The position numbers and the translations under genes were made by a program. Positions 7,085 through 15,919 of a DNA stretch of 64,000 nucleotides are shown here, one piece after another. Origin of the DNA: Microbacterium oleivorans (GTDB lineage: Bacteria; Actinomycetota; Actinomycetes; Actinomycetales; Microbacteriaceae); NCBI RefSeq assembly GCF_013389665.1, contig NZ_CP058316.1, positions 1,240,001-1,304,000 of the forward strand, given 5' to 3'. The notes beneath the pieces were generated by a model. It had not been told where the DNA came from. It saw nothing but the letters and a program-made list of their open reading frames with translations, and ran no database searches. The number at the start of each line of letters is the position of its first letter. Within the stretch, counting starts at the first letter, position 1.

Positions 7085-7124
7085 GGGCCAGACGGCGGGT
7101 TCGACTCCCGCCGTCGCGTCTACC
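7085..7124 (+). other. tRNA 3'-end-like segment, possible attachment site
   Basis: GGGTTCGACTCCC is a canonical tRNA T-arm core, here within a perfect 9-bp stem (7091-7099/7107-7115) around a TTCGACT loop. No D-arm or anticodon arm precedes it, so it is not a whole tRNA. It marks the junction between element genes and the chromosomal run starting at 7156. Elements that integrate into a tRNA leave such a duplicated 3' end at the far side. An ordinary terminator hairpin is the alternative. Confidence 0.45.
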
Positions 7125-7155
7125 GTGAACGCAGCGTGCATCGCCGCGCAGCGCG

Positions 7156-7470
7156 TCACCCGTCCAGCTCGTCGAGCCGGCGCAGCGCCTCGCGCGCCCG
7201 CTCGAGCCGATCGGCCTCGGGCTCGTCCCACCAGTACGGACCGCGCTCCCCCAGCCCGTGCTTGGCCAGCCCCACGCGCTCGCGCGCCGCCGCGACCGCG
7301 TCGTCGTCCCCGCGTCGCTTCGCGGCCCCGACCGCCGATCGCCCTCGGTCGAGGTGGGACGTCAGTGCCGCGACGACCTCGGCGGGCAACGACGGATCGG
7401 TGCGCCGCCACCGCCGTCCGTCGACGACGAGCCAGCGCTCGGAGTCGTCCCCGGAATCGACATCGGCCAC
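7156..7470 (-). CDS. Conserved actinobacterial small protein (often labelled biopolymer transporter Tol)
   Basis: 104 residues from GTG. The pattern ERWLVVDGRRWRRTDPSLP at the N-terminus, a helical Arg/Ala-rich middle and GERGPYWWDEP near the C-terminus belong to a short family widespread in Actinobacteria. Databases often call it biopolymer transporter Tol, but nothing in the sequence supports transport: there is no membrane segment or signal. The function is unknown. It is the first chromosomal gene after the putative attachment site. Confidence 0.7.
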   Translation of the reverse strand: MADVDSGDDSERWLVVDGRRWRRTDPSLPAEVVAALTSHLDRGRSAVGAAKRRGDDDAVAAARERVGLAKHGLGERGPYWWDEPEADRLERAREALRRLDELDG

Positions 7471-7514
7471 GCACTCAGTATGAGCGGTGGCCGATGTCGG
7501 TGGTGGGCGTTCGA

Positions 7515-8645
7515 TCAGACGGGGCGGTACTCCGCGCGCATCGGGCAGTCGAACGGATCGCGCGCGGCGAGGCCGACGCGATTGAGGTAGTCGATGACGA
7601 TCGCGTACGAGCGCCACAGGCTGGTCTCGGTGTACGGGACGTTCAGCGTGTCGCACTGCTCCTTGACGATCTCGCGTGCGCGCGCCAGCGCGGGGCGGGG
7701 CATGTTCGGGAACAGGTGGTGCTCGATCTGGTAGTTCAGTCCACCCATCAGCCAGGTGGCCCACCAGCCGCCGCCGATGTTGCGCGAGGTCCGCACCTGC
7801 TTGGTGAAGAAGTCGAGCTTGGCGTCGGGGGCGATGATCGCCATGCCCTTGTGGTTCGGGGCGAACGAGGCCCCCATGTAGAGCCCGAACACGGCTACCT
7901 GCACACCGAAGAAGGCGAATGCCATGCCGAGTGGGAGGAAGACGAACACCGGCGCGACGAAGATGGTGAAACGCGCGACGATCAGGCCGACCTCCTGCCA
8001 GCGCTTCTTGACCGTGCCACGGCTGACGAGGTGGCGCACCGACAGCGCGTGCAGGTTCAGGCCTTCGAGGAGCAGCAGGGGGAAGAAGAACCACCCTTGA
8101 CGCTGCGTGATGAATCGGCGGACGCCGCGAGCGGTGGCCGCATCCTCCTCGATGAACGAGATGGTGTCGATCTCGATGTCGGGGTCCTTGCCGACCTTGT
8201 TCGGGTTGGAGTGATGCCGGGCGTGCTTGGTGGTCCACCACGACAGGCTCATGCCCACGACGCCGACGGCGAGGATGCGGGCGAGGCGGTCGTTCGCCGG
8301 ACCCGACGCGAGCACCTGACGGTGGTCCGCCTCGTGGGCCAGGAACGCGACCTGGGTGAAGACGATGCCCAGCGCTGCGGCGATGAGCAGCTGGAACCAG
8401 CTGTCCCCGAGCAGGATGAAGCCCGTCACGCACCCGCCGAGGGCGAGCAGCAGAGCGAACCCCACCAGGCCGTAGAACCAGGGAGTGCGTCGGAGCAGGC
8501 CCGACTCGCGGACCACCCGCGACACATCGGTGAACGCTTTCGCCATCGGGGGGAACTCATCGGTTCCGGCATACGTACGGCGGATGGGGCCGAGACGCGA
8601 CTCGACGACGGTTGAAGCGATGGGAGCACCTGCTGACTCGATCAA
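7515..8645 (-). CDS. Membrane fatty acid desaturase
   Basis: 376 residues. The three histidine boxes of the membrane di-iron desaturases are intact: HEADH (104-108), HARHH (141-145) and QIEHH (306-310). Hydrophobic segments lie at about 55-80, 85-103, 185-200 and 220-260. It should introduce a double bond into fatty acyl chains in the cytoplasmic membrane; the regiospecificity cannot be read from the sequence. The assigned start is TTG at 8645 because the conserved N-terminal RRTYAGTDEFPPMAKAF lies upstream of the first ATG (8546). No convincing ribosome site is visible for either. It stands alone. Confidence 0.9.
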   Translation of the reverse strand: MIESAGAPIASTVVESRLGPIRRTYAGTDEFPPMAKAFTDVSRVVRESGLLRRTPWFYGLVGFALLLALGGCVTGFILLGDSWFQLLIAAALGIVFTQVAFLAHEADHRQVLASGPANDRLARILAVGVVGMSLSWWTTKHARHHSNPNKVGKDPDIEIDTISFIEEDAATARGVRRFITQRQGWFFFPLLLLEGLNLHALSVRHLVSRGTVKKRWQEVGLIVARFTIFVAPVFVFLPLGMAFAFFGVQVAVFGLYMGASFAPNHKGMAIIAPDAKLDFFTKQVRTSRNIGGGWWATWLMGGLNYQIEHHLFPNMPRPALARAREIVKEQCDTLNVPYTETSLWRSYAIVIDYLNRVGLAARDPFDCPMRAEYRPV

Positions 8646-8760
8646 GACCGGTGAGGTCGGGGAGCCGCGAGCGGATGCCGACGACTGAGGCTCACACTAC
8701 GGTGCGGCTCATCGCCGCTGCGGTATATGGGCGGACTCCCCGGCAACGTACGGTAACTCC

Positions 8761-9093
8761 TCAGCCCGCGTCGAAGACGCCCCCGCCGCGAGGCGTGTCG
8801 GGCGGTTCGGGCACGACGTAGAGGCCGGAGGGCGAGTTCGCCGTGTGGGTCAAAGCACCGAGCCACGCCCGGTTGAGCGAGGGCGTGCGCCCGCCGTAGT
8901 ACTTGAAGACGAGACCGCAGCCCGGATGCAGCCACACCGTGGTGCGACCGTCGCCGATGCTGACGTCGTCCTTCCAGGTGAGGGTGAAGGCCTCGCCGCG
9001 ACGCAGCTTGGTGGTGATCACCGTCTGCAAGTGGGCGAGAGTGCGATCCTCGAAATCGGCTCGGATCTGGTTCTCGTAGATGAAGCGGCCCAT
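8761..9093 (-). CDS. Small Microbacteriaceae-type protein, DUF7882-like (copy 1)
   Basis: 110 residues beginning MGRFIYENQIRADFEDRTLAHLQ. This short family (FEDRTLAHL...KLRRGE.F.L.W...GR...W..P...LVFK..G...P.LN.AWL) is frequent in Microbacteriaceae and is sometimes filed as an ATP-dependent DNA ligase, although it is far too short and lacks a ligase motif. The function is unknown. A close paralogue lies at 9661 in the opposite orientation, with a 71-residue gene between them. Confidence 0.75.
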   Translation of the reverse strand: MGRFIYENQIRADFEDRTLAHLQTVITTKLRRGEAFTLTWKDDVSIGDGRTTVWLHPGCGLVFKYYGGRTPSLNRAWLGALTHTANSPSGLYVVPEPPDTPRGGGVFDAG

Positions 9094-9228
9094 CGGAACT
9101 CCTTCCCGTCTCCCTCCCGACCCTAGTGAAGTCGGCGACCCGGGAGAACGCCCCTTGCGTCCCGGCCGAGGGTGGGTAGTCTCGGCTGGCACGGCCGGTT
9201 GTGTCGTCGGAACGAAAGGGCGGGTGCC

Positions 9229-9444
9229 GTGGCCAAACGCGTCGACGTCTTCTATGGCGGGCGTCTCTACAGTGTCGGCGGTCGCGATATCGACGACATC
9301 CGGGCCGAGATCGGCGATGCCCTGGTGCGCGGACACGGGTGGCTCACGGTCAACGACGGTGAGGGCGTCGCCCAGTCGACCGAGCTCCTCATCACGCCGG
9401 GCGTGGACATCACCCTCGCCGCCCTGCCCGGCGACGCTGCCTGA
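9229..9444 (+). CDS. Small conserved protein of unknown function
   Basis: 71 residues from GTG (VAKRVDVFYGGRLYSVGGRD...). It alternates beta strands and a helix (DIDDIRAEIGDALVRGHGWLTVNDGEG) and has no signal or membrane segment. GAAAGGG lies 9 bases upstream. It is located between two inverted DUF7882-like paralogues, which suggests a linked function. The following 216 bases to the next gene hold nothing I can recognise. Confidence 0.65.
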   Translation: MAKRVDVFYGGRLYSVGGRDIDDIRAEIGDALVRGHGWLTVNDGEGVAQSTELLITPGVDITLAALPGDAA

Positions 9445-9660
9445 GCCCCGGCCCGAGGGCGCGGGACAGGTGACGGTTCGGATCGTGGCCGCGAAAGTCA
9501 ACCCCCTCCCTCCATCCGGCTGAATCGACCGATCCTGCGATCGCACAGGAGAGCTGTGCGCGTCGCGGCCTGTGCGCGCGCGGAACGGACAGTTCCACGC
9601 GGCCCCGCGATCGGATCGCGGAAGCTTGTGGTCGCGCCGCATACGGGCGCGCAAGGAGGA

Positions 9661-9990
9661 ATGTTGGGCAGGTTCGTTTACGACGGCAGCAACCGGGTCG
9701 AGATTGAGGACCGCACCCTCGCGCACCTTCAGATGACGATCGGTGCGAAGCTCCGCCGCGGGGAGGCCTTCTTCTTCACGTGGAAGGACGACACCAGCGT
9801 CGGCAAGGGACGCACGACGGTGTGGATGCACGCCGGCGCATCCCTCGTCTTCACGTTCCACGGCAGCCGGACCCCGGCGATCAATCGAGCGTGGCTCGAG
9901 GCGCTGATGTACACGGCCAACTCGCCCACCGGACTCTACGTCGTCCCCGAGCCCGCGGAGACCCCGACCGACAAGCTGGTTATTGAGTAG
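9661..9990 (+). CDS. Small Microbacteriaceae-type protein, DUF7882-like (copy 2)
   Basis: 109 residues, clearly paralogous to the minus-strand protein at 8761: both share GRF.Y, EDRTLAHLQ, KLRRGEAF, GRTTVW, NRAWL and TANSP.GLYVVPEP. AAGGAGGA directly abuts ATG 9661. The next codon, TTG 9664, has better spacing and would align exactly with the other copy's MGRF, so TTG may be the real start. The last bases overlap the start of the AraC gene. Confidence 0.75.
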   Translation: MLGRFVYDGSNRVEIEDRTLAHLQMTIGAKLRRGEAFFFTWKDDTSVGKGRTTVWMHAGASLVFTFHGSRTPAINRAWLEALMYTANSPTGLYVVPEPAETPTDKLVIE

Positions 9991-10927
9991 CGAGCCGGCG
10001 CGCCGGGGGCTGCAGACAGACGACCCCGACCGCGCCCAGCAGTCCATGAGCTCCCTCTACGAGACGGAGCTCTCGCTCTCGGTCGACTCCGCCACGTCGT
10101 TCCGCTACGAGATGGCCGCCCTCGCGCACCCGACGGCCGCCACGGCGGCGGTGCGCTTCACCGGCACGATGCGCACCTCCACGCGGTCGTTCCCGCGGCT
10201 CATCGCCGCCCATGCCGCCCAGGGCCGGCACCGCTGGCAGATCGGGGGCGAGTCGGGGGACGGCCGGACAGCGTTCATCGTGCCCCCGGACACCGAGTTC
10301 TCGGCCGAGTTCGGACACCTGCACCTGCGCACGTTCAGTGTCACCACCGAGGTGATCGAGCACGTGCTCCGTGCGCTCTTGGGCGACGAGCCGCGACGCA
10401 TCCAGTTCTCCGGACTCAACAAGCGGGCCGGCAACCCGCGACTGGTAGCCGAGACGCTGCGCTTCCTCGAGGCGACCGCCCTGGCCGACGGCAAGGTGGC
10501 CGCCTCGCCCTTGATGCGCTCGCAGCTCATGCATCAGGCCGTCGCCTCCCTCGTCACCGCGTTCCCGCTCATCGATGCCGACGAGACCGACCAGCGGCGC
10601 CCGACAGCTCGCGCGGTGCGCCGGGCCGTGGCGTTCATGGAGGAGAACGTCGGCAACCCCATCAGCATCGGCGACATCGCCGTCGCCGCGGGCACGTCGG
10701 TGCGGGCCCTGCAGAGCGCGTTCCACAAGGCGTACGAGATCCCGCCGAGCACCTATCTGCGGCGGTTGCGCATCGAAGGCGCGCATCACGAGCTGCGCGC
10801 AGCCCACCCCGGTTCGGCCACGGTGCGCGACGTCGCGATGCGCTGGGGCTTCGCCCACACGGGCCGGTTCGCCCAGCTCTACGCCGCGATGTACGGCGAG
10901 CATCCCTCGCACACGCTGCGCCGCTGA
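9983..10927 (+). CDS. AraC-family transcriptional regulator
   Basis: 314 residues. The C-terminal 100 residues carry the double helix-turn-helix of AraC (ISIGDIAVAAGTSVRALQSAFHKAY and TVRDVAMRWGFAHTGRFAQLYAAMYGEHPS). The N-terminal domain is of the type with a TDDPDRAQQSMSSLYE helix, which favours the TTG start at 9983 over the ATG at 10046. No target operon is adjacent on the same strand. It overlaps the previous gene by 8 bases. The effector is unknown. Confidence 0.85.
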   Translation: MSSEPARRGLQTDDPDRAQQSMSSLYETELSLSVDSATSFRYEMAALAHPTAATAAVRFTGTMRTSTRSFPRLIAAHAAQGRHRWQIGGESGDGRTAFIVPPDTEFSAEFGHLHLRTFSVTTEVIEHVLRALLGDEPRRIQFSGLNKRAGNPRLVAETLRFLEATALADGKVAASPLMRSQLMHQAVASLVTAFPLIDADETDQRRPTARAVRRAVAFMEENVGNPISIGDIAVAAGTSVRALQSAFHKAYEIPPSTYLRRLRIEGAHHELRAAHPGSATVRDVAMRWGFAHTGRFAQLYAAMYGEHPSHTLRR

Positions 10928-10952
10928 CGCTCGCGCCTGATCGGCGGGGGGC

Positions 10953-12149
10953 TCAGCCGGAGCGGGGCGGCGTCTGCTCGGACTGATCGGGCAACAGGAT
11001 CCACACGCGCGCCCCGCCGGCGGGCGATTCGTCGAGTCCGATGCGTCCGCCATGGGCCTCGATCACCCGGCGGCACGTCGAGAGGCCGATGCCGAGGCCC
11101 TCGGCCTCGATGTCACCCCGCTCCATGAGAGCGAAGACCCGCTCGCGGTCGGCGACCGGCACACCCGGGCCGTTGTCGTCGACGGTGATGCGCCAGCCGC
11201 CGTGCACCGGATGCGCGACCACGGCGACCTCGGGCACCCTCCCGGCGGCGGCGGTGAACTTCAACGCGTTGGCGACGAGATTCTGCAGCACCGCGCGCAG
11301 CAGGGTCGCATCGCCGACGGGCTCGATGTCGACGTCGACGCGGACACCGGCACCCGAGCCGGCGATCGAGGCGTCGAGGTCCTCGATCACCGCGTTCACG
11401 ACGGCGGCGAGGTCGATGCGCGAGCGCTGCGGGCTCGCGCCGCCGGCCCGGGCGTAGGCGAGGATGTCCGAGATCATGTCGTTCATCCGCTCGGCGGCCG
11501 ACTCGGCGCGGGCGAGCACGCGCGCGACATCCGGGGCGTTGTCCATGTCGGGGCTGTCGATCGCGAGCTCGAGGAACCCGCTGAGCGCCGTGAGGGGGTT
11601 GCGCAGGTCGTGACTGATCTGCCCGGCGAAACGGGAGAGCTGATCGTTCGACGAGCTCAGCTGGCGGCTGATGCGGCGCAGCTCGAGCAGGTCCACGACC
11701 TGGTGGGCGAGCAGATCCAGAGCCTCGCGACGGGACTCGTCGAGGTCGCCGACGGACTCATTGAAGACGCACAGGGTTCCGATGGCGACGCCGGCCGGGG
11801 TGATGAGCGGACTCGAGGCGTAGAAGCGCACATGCGCGACCTCGCCGGTGACGAACGGGTTGGTCGCGAACCGTTCGTCGAGCCGGGCGTCGGGCACCAC
11901 GACCCGTCCGGGGCGCGCGATGACCGCCGCGCACATCGAGTCCTCGCGGGAGCAGACGGCGGGCTCGAAGCCCACGGCCGCGATCTGGTGCTGCGAGCGG
12001 TCGTCGATGATGTTGATGACGGCGGTGTCGACGCCGCACACCGTCGCAGCCAGGCGCACGATGCCCTGCAGATCGGGCGAAGGCGCCTCACCGATCACGT
12101 GGTACGCGTCGATGGCCTCGCGGCGGGTGATGTCGAGTTGAGAGACCAT
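10953..12149 (-). CDS. GAF-domain sensor histidine kinase
   Basis: 398 residues without membrane segments. A GAF domain (about 15-155, including SREDSMCAAVIARPGRVVVPDARLD in two parts) is followed by HisKA with phospho-acceptor His180 (SHDLRNPLT) and a HATPase domain with N-box LQNLVANALKF, DNGPGV and GLGIGLS. The GAF type resembles those in cyanobacterial and actinobacterial light or redox sensors. No response regulator is adjacent, so its partner is encoded elsewhere. The ATG follows TAGCGT by 7 bases, which indicates a leaderless mRNA. Confidence 0.88.
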   Translation of the reverse strand: MVSQLDITRREAIDAYHVIGEAPSPDLQGIVRLAATVCGVDTAVINIIDDRSQHQIAAVGFEPAVCSREDSMCAAVIARPGRVVVPDARLDERFATNPFVTGEVAHVRFYASSPLITPAGVAIGTLCVFNESVGDLDESRREALDLLAHQVVDLLELRRISRQLSSSNDQLSRFAGQISHDLRNPLTALSGFLELAIDSPDMDNAPDVARVLARAESAAERMNDMISDILAYARAGGASPQRSRIDLAAVVNAVIEDLDASIAGSGAGVRVDVDIEPVGDATLLRAVLQNLVANALKFTAAAGRVPEVAVVAHPVHGGWRITVDDNGPGVPVADRERVFALMERGDIEAEGLGIGLSTCRRVIEAHGGRIGLDESPAGGARVWILLPDQSEQTPPRSG

Positions 12150-12154
12150 GGCCG

Positions 12155-13246
12155 TCACGCTATCCGGGTTCCGGGCGGAAGGGCGCGTGCCGGCGTTCTC
12201 GTTCGAGACCAGGCGCCCGAGAGCAGGGCCGCCGCGATGAGCAGCTGCACCCCGAGTCCCACGAACCAGCTCGGCACGGTGGCGTCCCGGATCTCTTCGG
12301 GTGTGGGCCCGGGCCCGGGCTGCACGGCCGCGCAATCGTCGTATCCGGAGTCGAGGTCGGGCGCGAGCTGCGACCCCCGCACGCCCGTGGTGATCTGCCC
12401 GAACAGGTCGACGGGGTACCCCTGGCTGTCGTACTCCGCCGGGGTCGCGTCGGCGAGGATCACGAACGGGTTGGCGGCGAGCACCCACCACACCCGGTCG
12501 AAGCGGGGCACGGTATAGGTCGACTGCTCGGGCTCGCCGCACACCATGCGTTCCGGATCGTTCCAGCAGTCCGACGAGCCGTCGCGGCACTGGGGCGAAC
12601 CATCGGTGTTGTACTGCATCCCCCGATAGGTCGTCGTCGCCTGGCTCGACAGTGCCGTACCGCCGAGGCCGAAGGCGATCAGGGTGCCGAAGACCAGGGC
12701 CGAGACGACGAGGTAGGTCGAGGCGACCGAGAACAGCGGGCGAGCGAGGATGCCGCTGAGCCCGACGCCGATCGCCGCGATGATGCCGATCTCGACGCCG
12801 AGGACGGCGAGGGAGATGAGCACCACCACCGGGTCGACTCCGCCGGCGAAGGTCGCGATGACGAGGAAGGGAGCCGCGACGGCGGCGAAGGCCAGCCCCG
12901 TGATCCACGCGGCGAGAACCTTGCCGAGCAGGATCTCGGAGGTGCGCGCGAGCGTCACCTGCACGGGCGCGAGCGTCGCGGCATCCCGGTCGCCGTTGAG
13001 CGAGTTCCCGCTCAGCGTCGGCGAGACGAGCACGACCAGCAGGAGGGTCACCACGACGATCGTCGAGTAGATGCCCGCCCCCCGCTGGTCGCCCGCCGAG
13101 ACCATCCCGCCGAAGGACAGGAACGACAGCGCGGTCACGCCGACGAGCAGGACGGCGAAGATCCCCAGCAGCACGTACCACGACACGGTCCGCACGCGCT
13201 GGAGGAGTTCGAGGCGGGCGACGGCCCAGAGGCGAGCGGCGTTCAC
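12155..13246 (-). CDS. ABC-2 type exporter permease
   Basis: 363 residues from GTG. About six membrane segments include one near residues 25-48, several at 75-205 and a last one at about 330-350. A 110-residue extracytoplasmic loop with four Cys (QCRDGSSDCWND...VCGEP...YDDCAAV) precedes the final helix. It pairs with the ATPase gene, which it overlaps by GTGA. Together they form an ABC exporter of unknown substrate. Confidence 0.85.
   Translation of the reverse strand: MNAARLWAVARLELLQRVRTVSWYVLLGIFAVLLVGVTALSFLSFGGMVSAGDQRGAGIYSTIVVVTLLLVVLVSPTLSGNSLNGDRDAATLAPVQVTLARTSEILLGKVLAAWITGLAFAAVAAPFLVIATFAGGVDPVVVLISLAVLGVEIGIIAAIGVGLSGILARPLFSVASTYLVVSALVFGTLIAFGLGGTALSSQATTTYRGMQYNTDGSPQCRDGSSDCWNDPERMVCGEPEQSTYTVPRFDRVWWVLAANPFVILADATPAEYDSQGYPVDLFGQITTGVRGSQLAPDLDSGYDDCAAVQPGPGPTPEEIRDATVPSWFVGLGVQLLIAAALLSGAWSRTRTPARALPPGTRIA
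12157..12162 (-). promoter_or_regulatory. -10 element, leaderless GAF-kinase gene
   Basis: TAGCGT on the minus strand lies 7 bases before the kinase ATG, overlapping the stop codon of the permease gene. Confidence 0.5.
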
Positions 13247-14184
13247 GAGCGTGCTCCGTCCGATGAGCCGAGATCGAGGAAGGTGTGTTCGAGCAGCCCG
13301 GTCGCGGCCGAGAACTCGGCGACCGCGACGCCCGCGGCCACGAGGGTGTTCAGTCCCCGGGCGGCGTCGTCCTCGGAGGCGAACGGGATGAGGATGTCGC
13401 GTCGGTCGACGGGCACGCGCGCAACATCGAGCCCGAGAGCATCGGCGACCTGCATCACCGCTGCCGTGGCGTCGCGGCCGGCGACGCGAACGCGCCAGGT
13501 GCGGCTGCGGCGCGCCGCCTCGGCGACGCGCTCCGCGCTGACGGTCGCGCCGTCGATGAGGAAGACCGCGTCGTCGACGACCTCCTCGAGCTCGGAGAGG
13601 ATGTGGCTCGAGATCAGCACCGTCTTGCCTGCGGCCGCGAACCGGCGCAGCAGGCCGCGCAGGTCGATGCGCGCCTGCGGATCGAGACCCGACGCGGGTT
13701 CGTCGAGCAGGAGGACCGAGGGGTCGTGCACGAGCGCGCGGGCGAGGCCGAGACGCTGCTTCTGACCGCGCGAGAGCACGCGCGCGTGGGCGTCGGCCAG
13801 CTCGCGCAGTCCCACCTCGTCGAGCAGCTCCTCGGCGCGGCGCGCCGCGGCGGCACGATCGAGGTCGTAAAGGCGGGCGGTGATCGCGAGGGTCTCGCGC
13901 ACCGTCAGCGACGGCCATGCTCCGAGCGCGTCGGGCATCCAGCCCAGCCGGGACCGCGCCGCCGCGGGATCGGCGACGGGGTCGATGTCGGCGATGCGGA
14001 TGCTGCCGCCGTCGGGCGCCAGCAACGACGCGAGCATCAGGAGGAGCGTCGTCTTGCCCGCGCCATTGGGTCCGACGAGTCCGGTCACCGCCCCGACGGG
14101 GGCCTCGAGGGTCACGCCGCGCACGGCGTGCACACCTCCGAAGGAGCGGCGGACATCGACGGCGGTGATCCCGGCAGTGACCAT
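13243..14184 (-). CDS. ABC transporter ATP-binding protein
   Basis: 313 residues. It has Walker A GPNGAGKTT, signature LSRGQKQRLGLARAL, Walker B VLLLDEP and the H-loop SSHILSELEEV, all in the first 220 residues. A C-terminal domain of about 90 residues follows, as in CcmA/NatA-type exporters. ATG 14184 follows TAGGGT by 7 bases, indicating a leaderless transcript, so I prefer it to an ATG 11 codons upstream that would overlap the kinase gene. It is cotranscribed with the permease. Confidence 0.88.
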   Translation of the reverse strand: MVTAGITAVDVRRSFGGVHAVRGVTLEAPVGAVTGLVGPNGAGKTTLLLMLASLLAPDGGSIRIADIDPVADPAAARSRLGWMPDALGAWPSLTVRETLAITARLYDLDRAAAARRAEELLDEVGLRELADAHARVLSRGQKQRLGLARALVHDPSVLLLDEPASGLDPQARIDLRGLLRRFAAAGKTVLISSHILSELEEVVDDAVFLIDGATVSAERVAEAARRSRTWRVRVAGRDATAAVMQVADALGLDVARVPVDRRDILIPFASEDDAARGLNTLVAAGVAVAEFSAATGLLEHTFLDLGSSDGARS

Positions 14185-14191
14185 GCCCGAC

Positions 14192-14197
14192 ACCCTA
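14192..14197 (-). promoter_or_regulatory. -10 element, leaderless ABC operon
   Basis: TAGGGT on the minus strand lies 7 bases before the ATG of the ATPase gene. No clear -35 is seen. Confidence 0.5.
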
Positions 14198-15820
14198 GGC
14201 GACGCCGGTGACGTCATCGAGCCGCGTCGCCTCGGCGCCGTCGGTCGGGGCTCGGCGCAGGGTCACCCTCGCCGTCGTGCCCCGGGGTGTGCCGGGCTCC
14301 AGCACCACCTCACCGCCGTGGGCGCCCGCGAGGCTGCGCGCCAACGAGAGCCCGAGGCCGAGGCCCTGATGAGCGCTACGGCGTGCGAACACGGTGCGGT
14401 AGAAGCGGTCGAACGCCTGACGCCGTTCGGCGGAGGTCATCCCGGGGCCCTCGTCCGAGACGGTGACACGGACGGTGTCGGCCACGGCGTCGATGTCGAT
14501 CCGCACGGTCGCACCGTGCGGGGAGACCTGCCGGGCGTTGCGAAGCAGCTCCGCGATGATCGCCGCGAGATCGCCGGCGCCGATCATCGCCGCGCCCGGG
14601 TCTCCGACGACGTCGACTTCCACGTCGTCCCGCGCATCGTCCAGACCAGCGACGACGGCATCCACGACCCGTCGTACGTCCGAGCGGCCGGAGCGCGGGG
14701 CGACGTGCGCGCGACCGGTCGCGAGCATGAGCTCGACGGTGTGCTCCAGACGCTCCGCCGCGCGCTGGATCGTCTCCCACCGGTCCCGGTGCTCCGGCAT
14801 CGCGCCGGCCAGAGCGAGCTCGGCATTGCCGAGGATGACGGTCAACGGCGTGCGCAGCTCATGACCGACCGTGTCCAGGAACCGGTCGCGCACGTCGATG
14901 GCCTCGACGAGCTCGGTGATGTCCTGCGCGACGGCCATGACGCCGATGGGCTCGCCGTCGAGGACGATCGGGCGGGCGACGAAGCGGAGGGCGGTCTGCT
15001 CGTCGGGCTCCCCCACCCAGACCCGGCGCGGCTCGGCGAGTCGGCCCGCGAGGATGTCGTCATACAGCTCGGGCCCGACCGAGACCGGGGTCGTGCGGTC
15101 CTCGCCGAACACCCGAGCCCGACGGTCCTGGCGCAGCGAGATCGAGATGCCGGCGCGTTGCGACAGCGCGAGGGCGGGGGCGTTGGCCAGGAGCACGGTG
15201 CCGTCGTCACCGAGGACGACGATCGCCTCCGGACTCGTGTCGAGCAGCTCACGGAGTGCGGCATCGGCCCGATGGGACGATTCCAGCGCGGCTGCGAGCC
15301 GATGGTGGGCCCGCTGCGCGAGTGAACGGTTGCGTTGGAGATCGGCCGCGACGAACCGGCTGCCGACGGCGAACATGCCCAGGAGCGCGGGCACGGTGAT
15401 CAGCGACATCCAATCACCCGGTGTGGCGGGCACGGTCCGGGACGACGCGAGCGGCAGCAGGCCGGCGATGACGACGCCGGCCGCCGCGACCGGCGGCGGG
15501 AAGGCGAACGCGAGCCAGGCGATGGGGAAGATGACCAGCATGCCGGTGACGGGGAGCAGGTCGATGGCCGCACCGCGCACCGGCGCGCACGCGAGGATCG
15601 ACACCAGCGGCACGACGCTGACCCACACGGTGCCGCGGGTCGGCTTGTGATGCCACACGAGCGCCATCGCGACGCACGCGGCGAGGATGACGCCCACCCC
15701 GCCGAGGTAAGCGGCCGAGAGGCGCGCAGGTGCGACGATGCCCACGGTGGCGGTGATCATCGTCACCGAGCCGCCCATGAGAAACTGCGCGTACGGCTGG
15801 ATCTGGGGTCTGCTGAGCAT
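14195..15820 (-). CDS. Membrane PAS sensor histidine kinase
   Basis: 541 residues. Five or six membrane helices occupy residues 10-155, a short helical linker follows, and a PAS domain (about 190-310) precedes HisKA with His320 (GHELRTPLT). The HATPase domain ends the protein (LLRNARQVS, DEGPGM, GLGLGLSLARSL). GAGGCGAG precedes ATG 15820, which is chosen over an upstream ATG lacking such a site. There is no adjacent response regulator. It ends 10 bases before the ABC ATPase start, so readthrough into that operon is possible and would link sensing to export. Confidence 0.87.
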   Translation of the reverse strand: MLSRPQIQPYAQFLMGGSVTMITATVGIVAPARLSAAYLGGVGVILAACVAMALVWHHKPTRGTVWVSVVPLVSILACAPVRGAAIDLLPVTGMLVIFPIAWLAFAFPPPVAAAGVVIAGLLPLASSRTVPATPGDWMSLITVPALLGMFAVGSRFVAADLQRNRSLAQRAHHRLAAALESSHRADAALRELLDTSPEAIVVLGDDGTVLLANAPALALSQRAGISISLRQDRRARVFGEDRTTPVSVGPELYDDILAGRLAEPRRVWVGEPDEQTALRFVARPIVLDGEPIGVMAVAQDITELVEAIDVRDRFLDTVGHELRTPLTVILGNAELALAGAMPEHRDRWETIQRAAERLEHTVELMLATGRAHVAPRSGRSDVRRVVDAVVAGLDDARDDVEVDVVGDPGAAMIGAGDLAAIIAELLRNARQVSPHGATVRIDIDAVADTVRVTVSDEGPGMTSAERRQAFDRFYRTVFARRSAHQGLGLGLSLARSLAGAHGGEVVLEPGTPRGTTARVTLRRAPTDGAEATRLDDVTGVA

Positions 15821-15919
15821 CTCGCCTCGTCTGCGGACGTGCACCCGCCCGGTGACGATCACCCTCCCGAGGAGCACTCGCCCCTGTCAAGTCGGACGCC
15901 GACTCCGCATCGGAGTCGG

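Noticed and set aside
7052..7124. A complete tRNA gene
   Set aside because: Only the T-arm is convincing. The candidate acceptor strands pair for six bases at most, the span is too short, and no D-arm or anticodon arm can be folded.
7125..8615. Plus-strand frame of 496 codons
   Set aside because: Antisense of the desaturase and the 104-residue gene; no recognisable domain.
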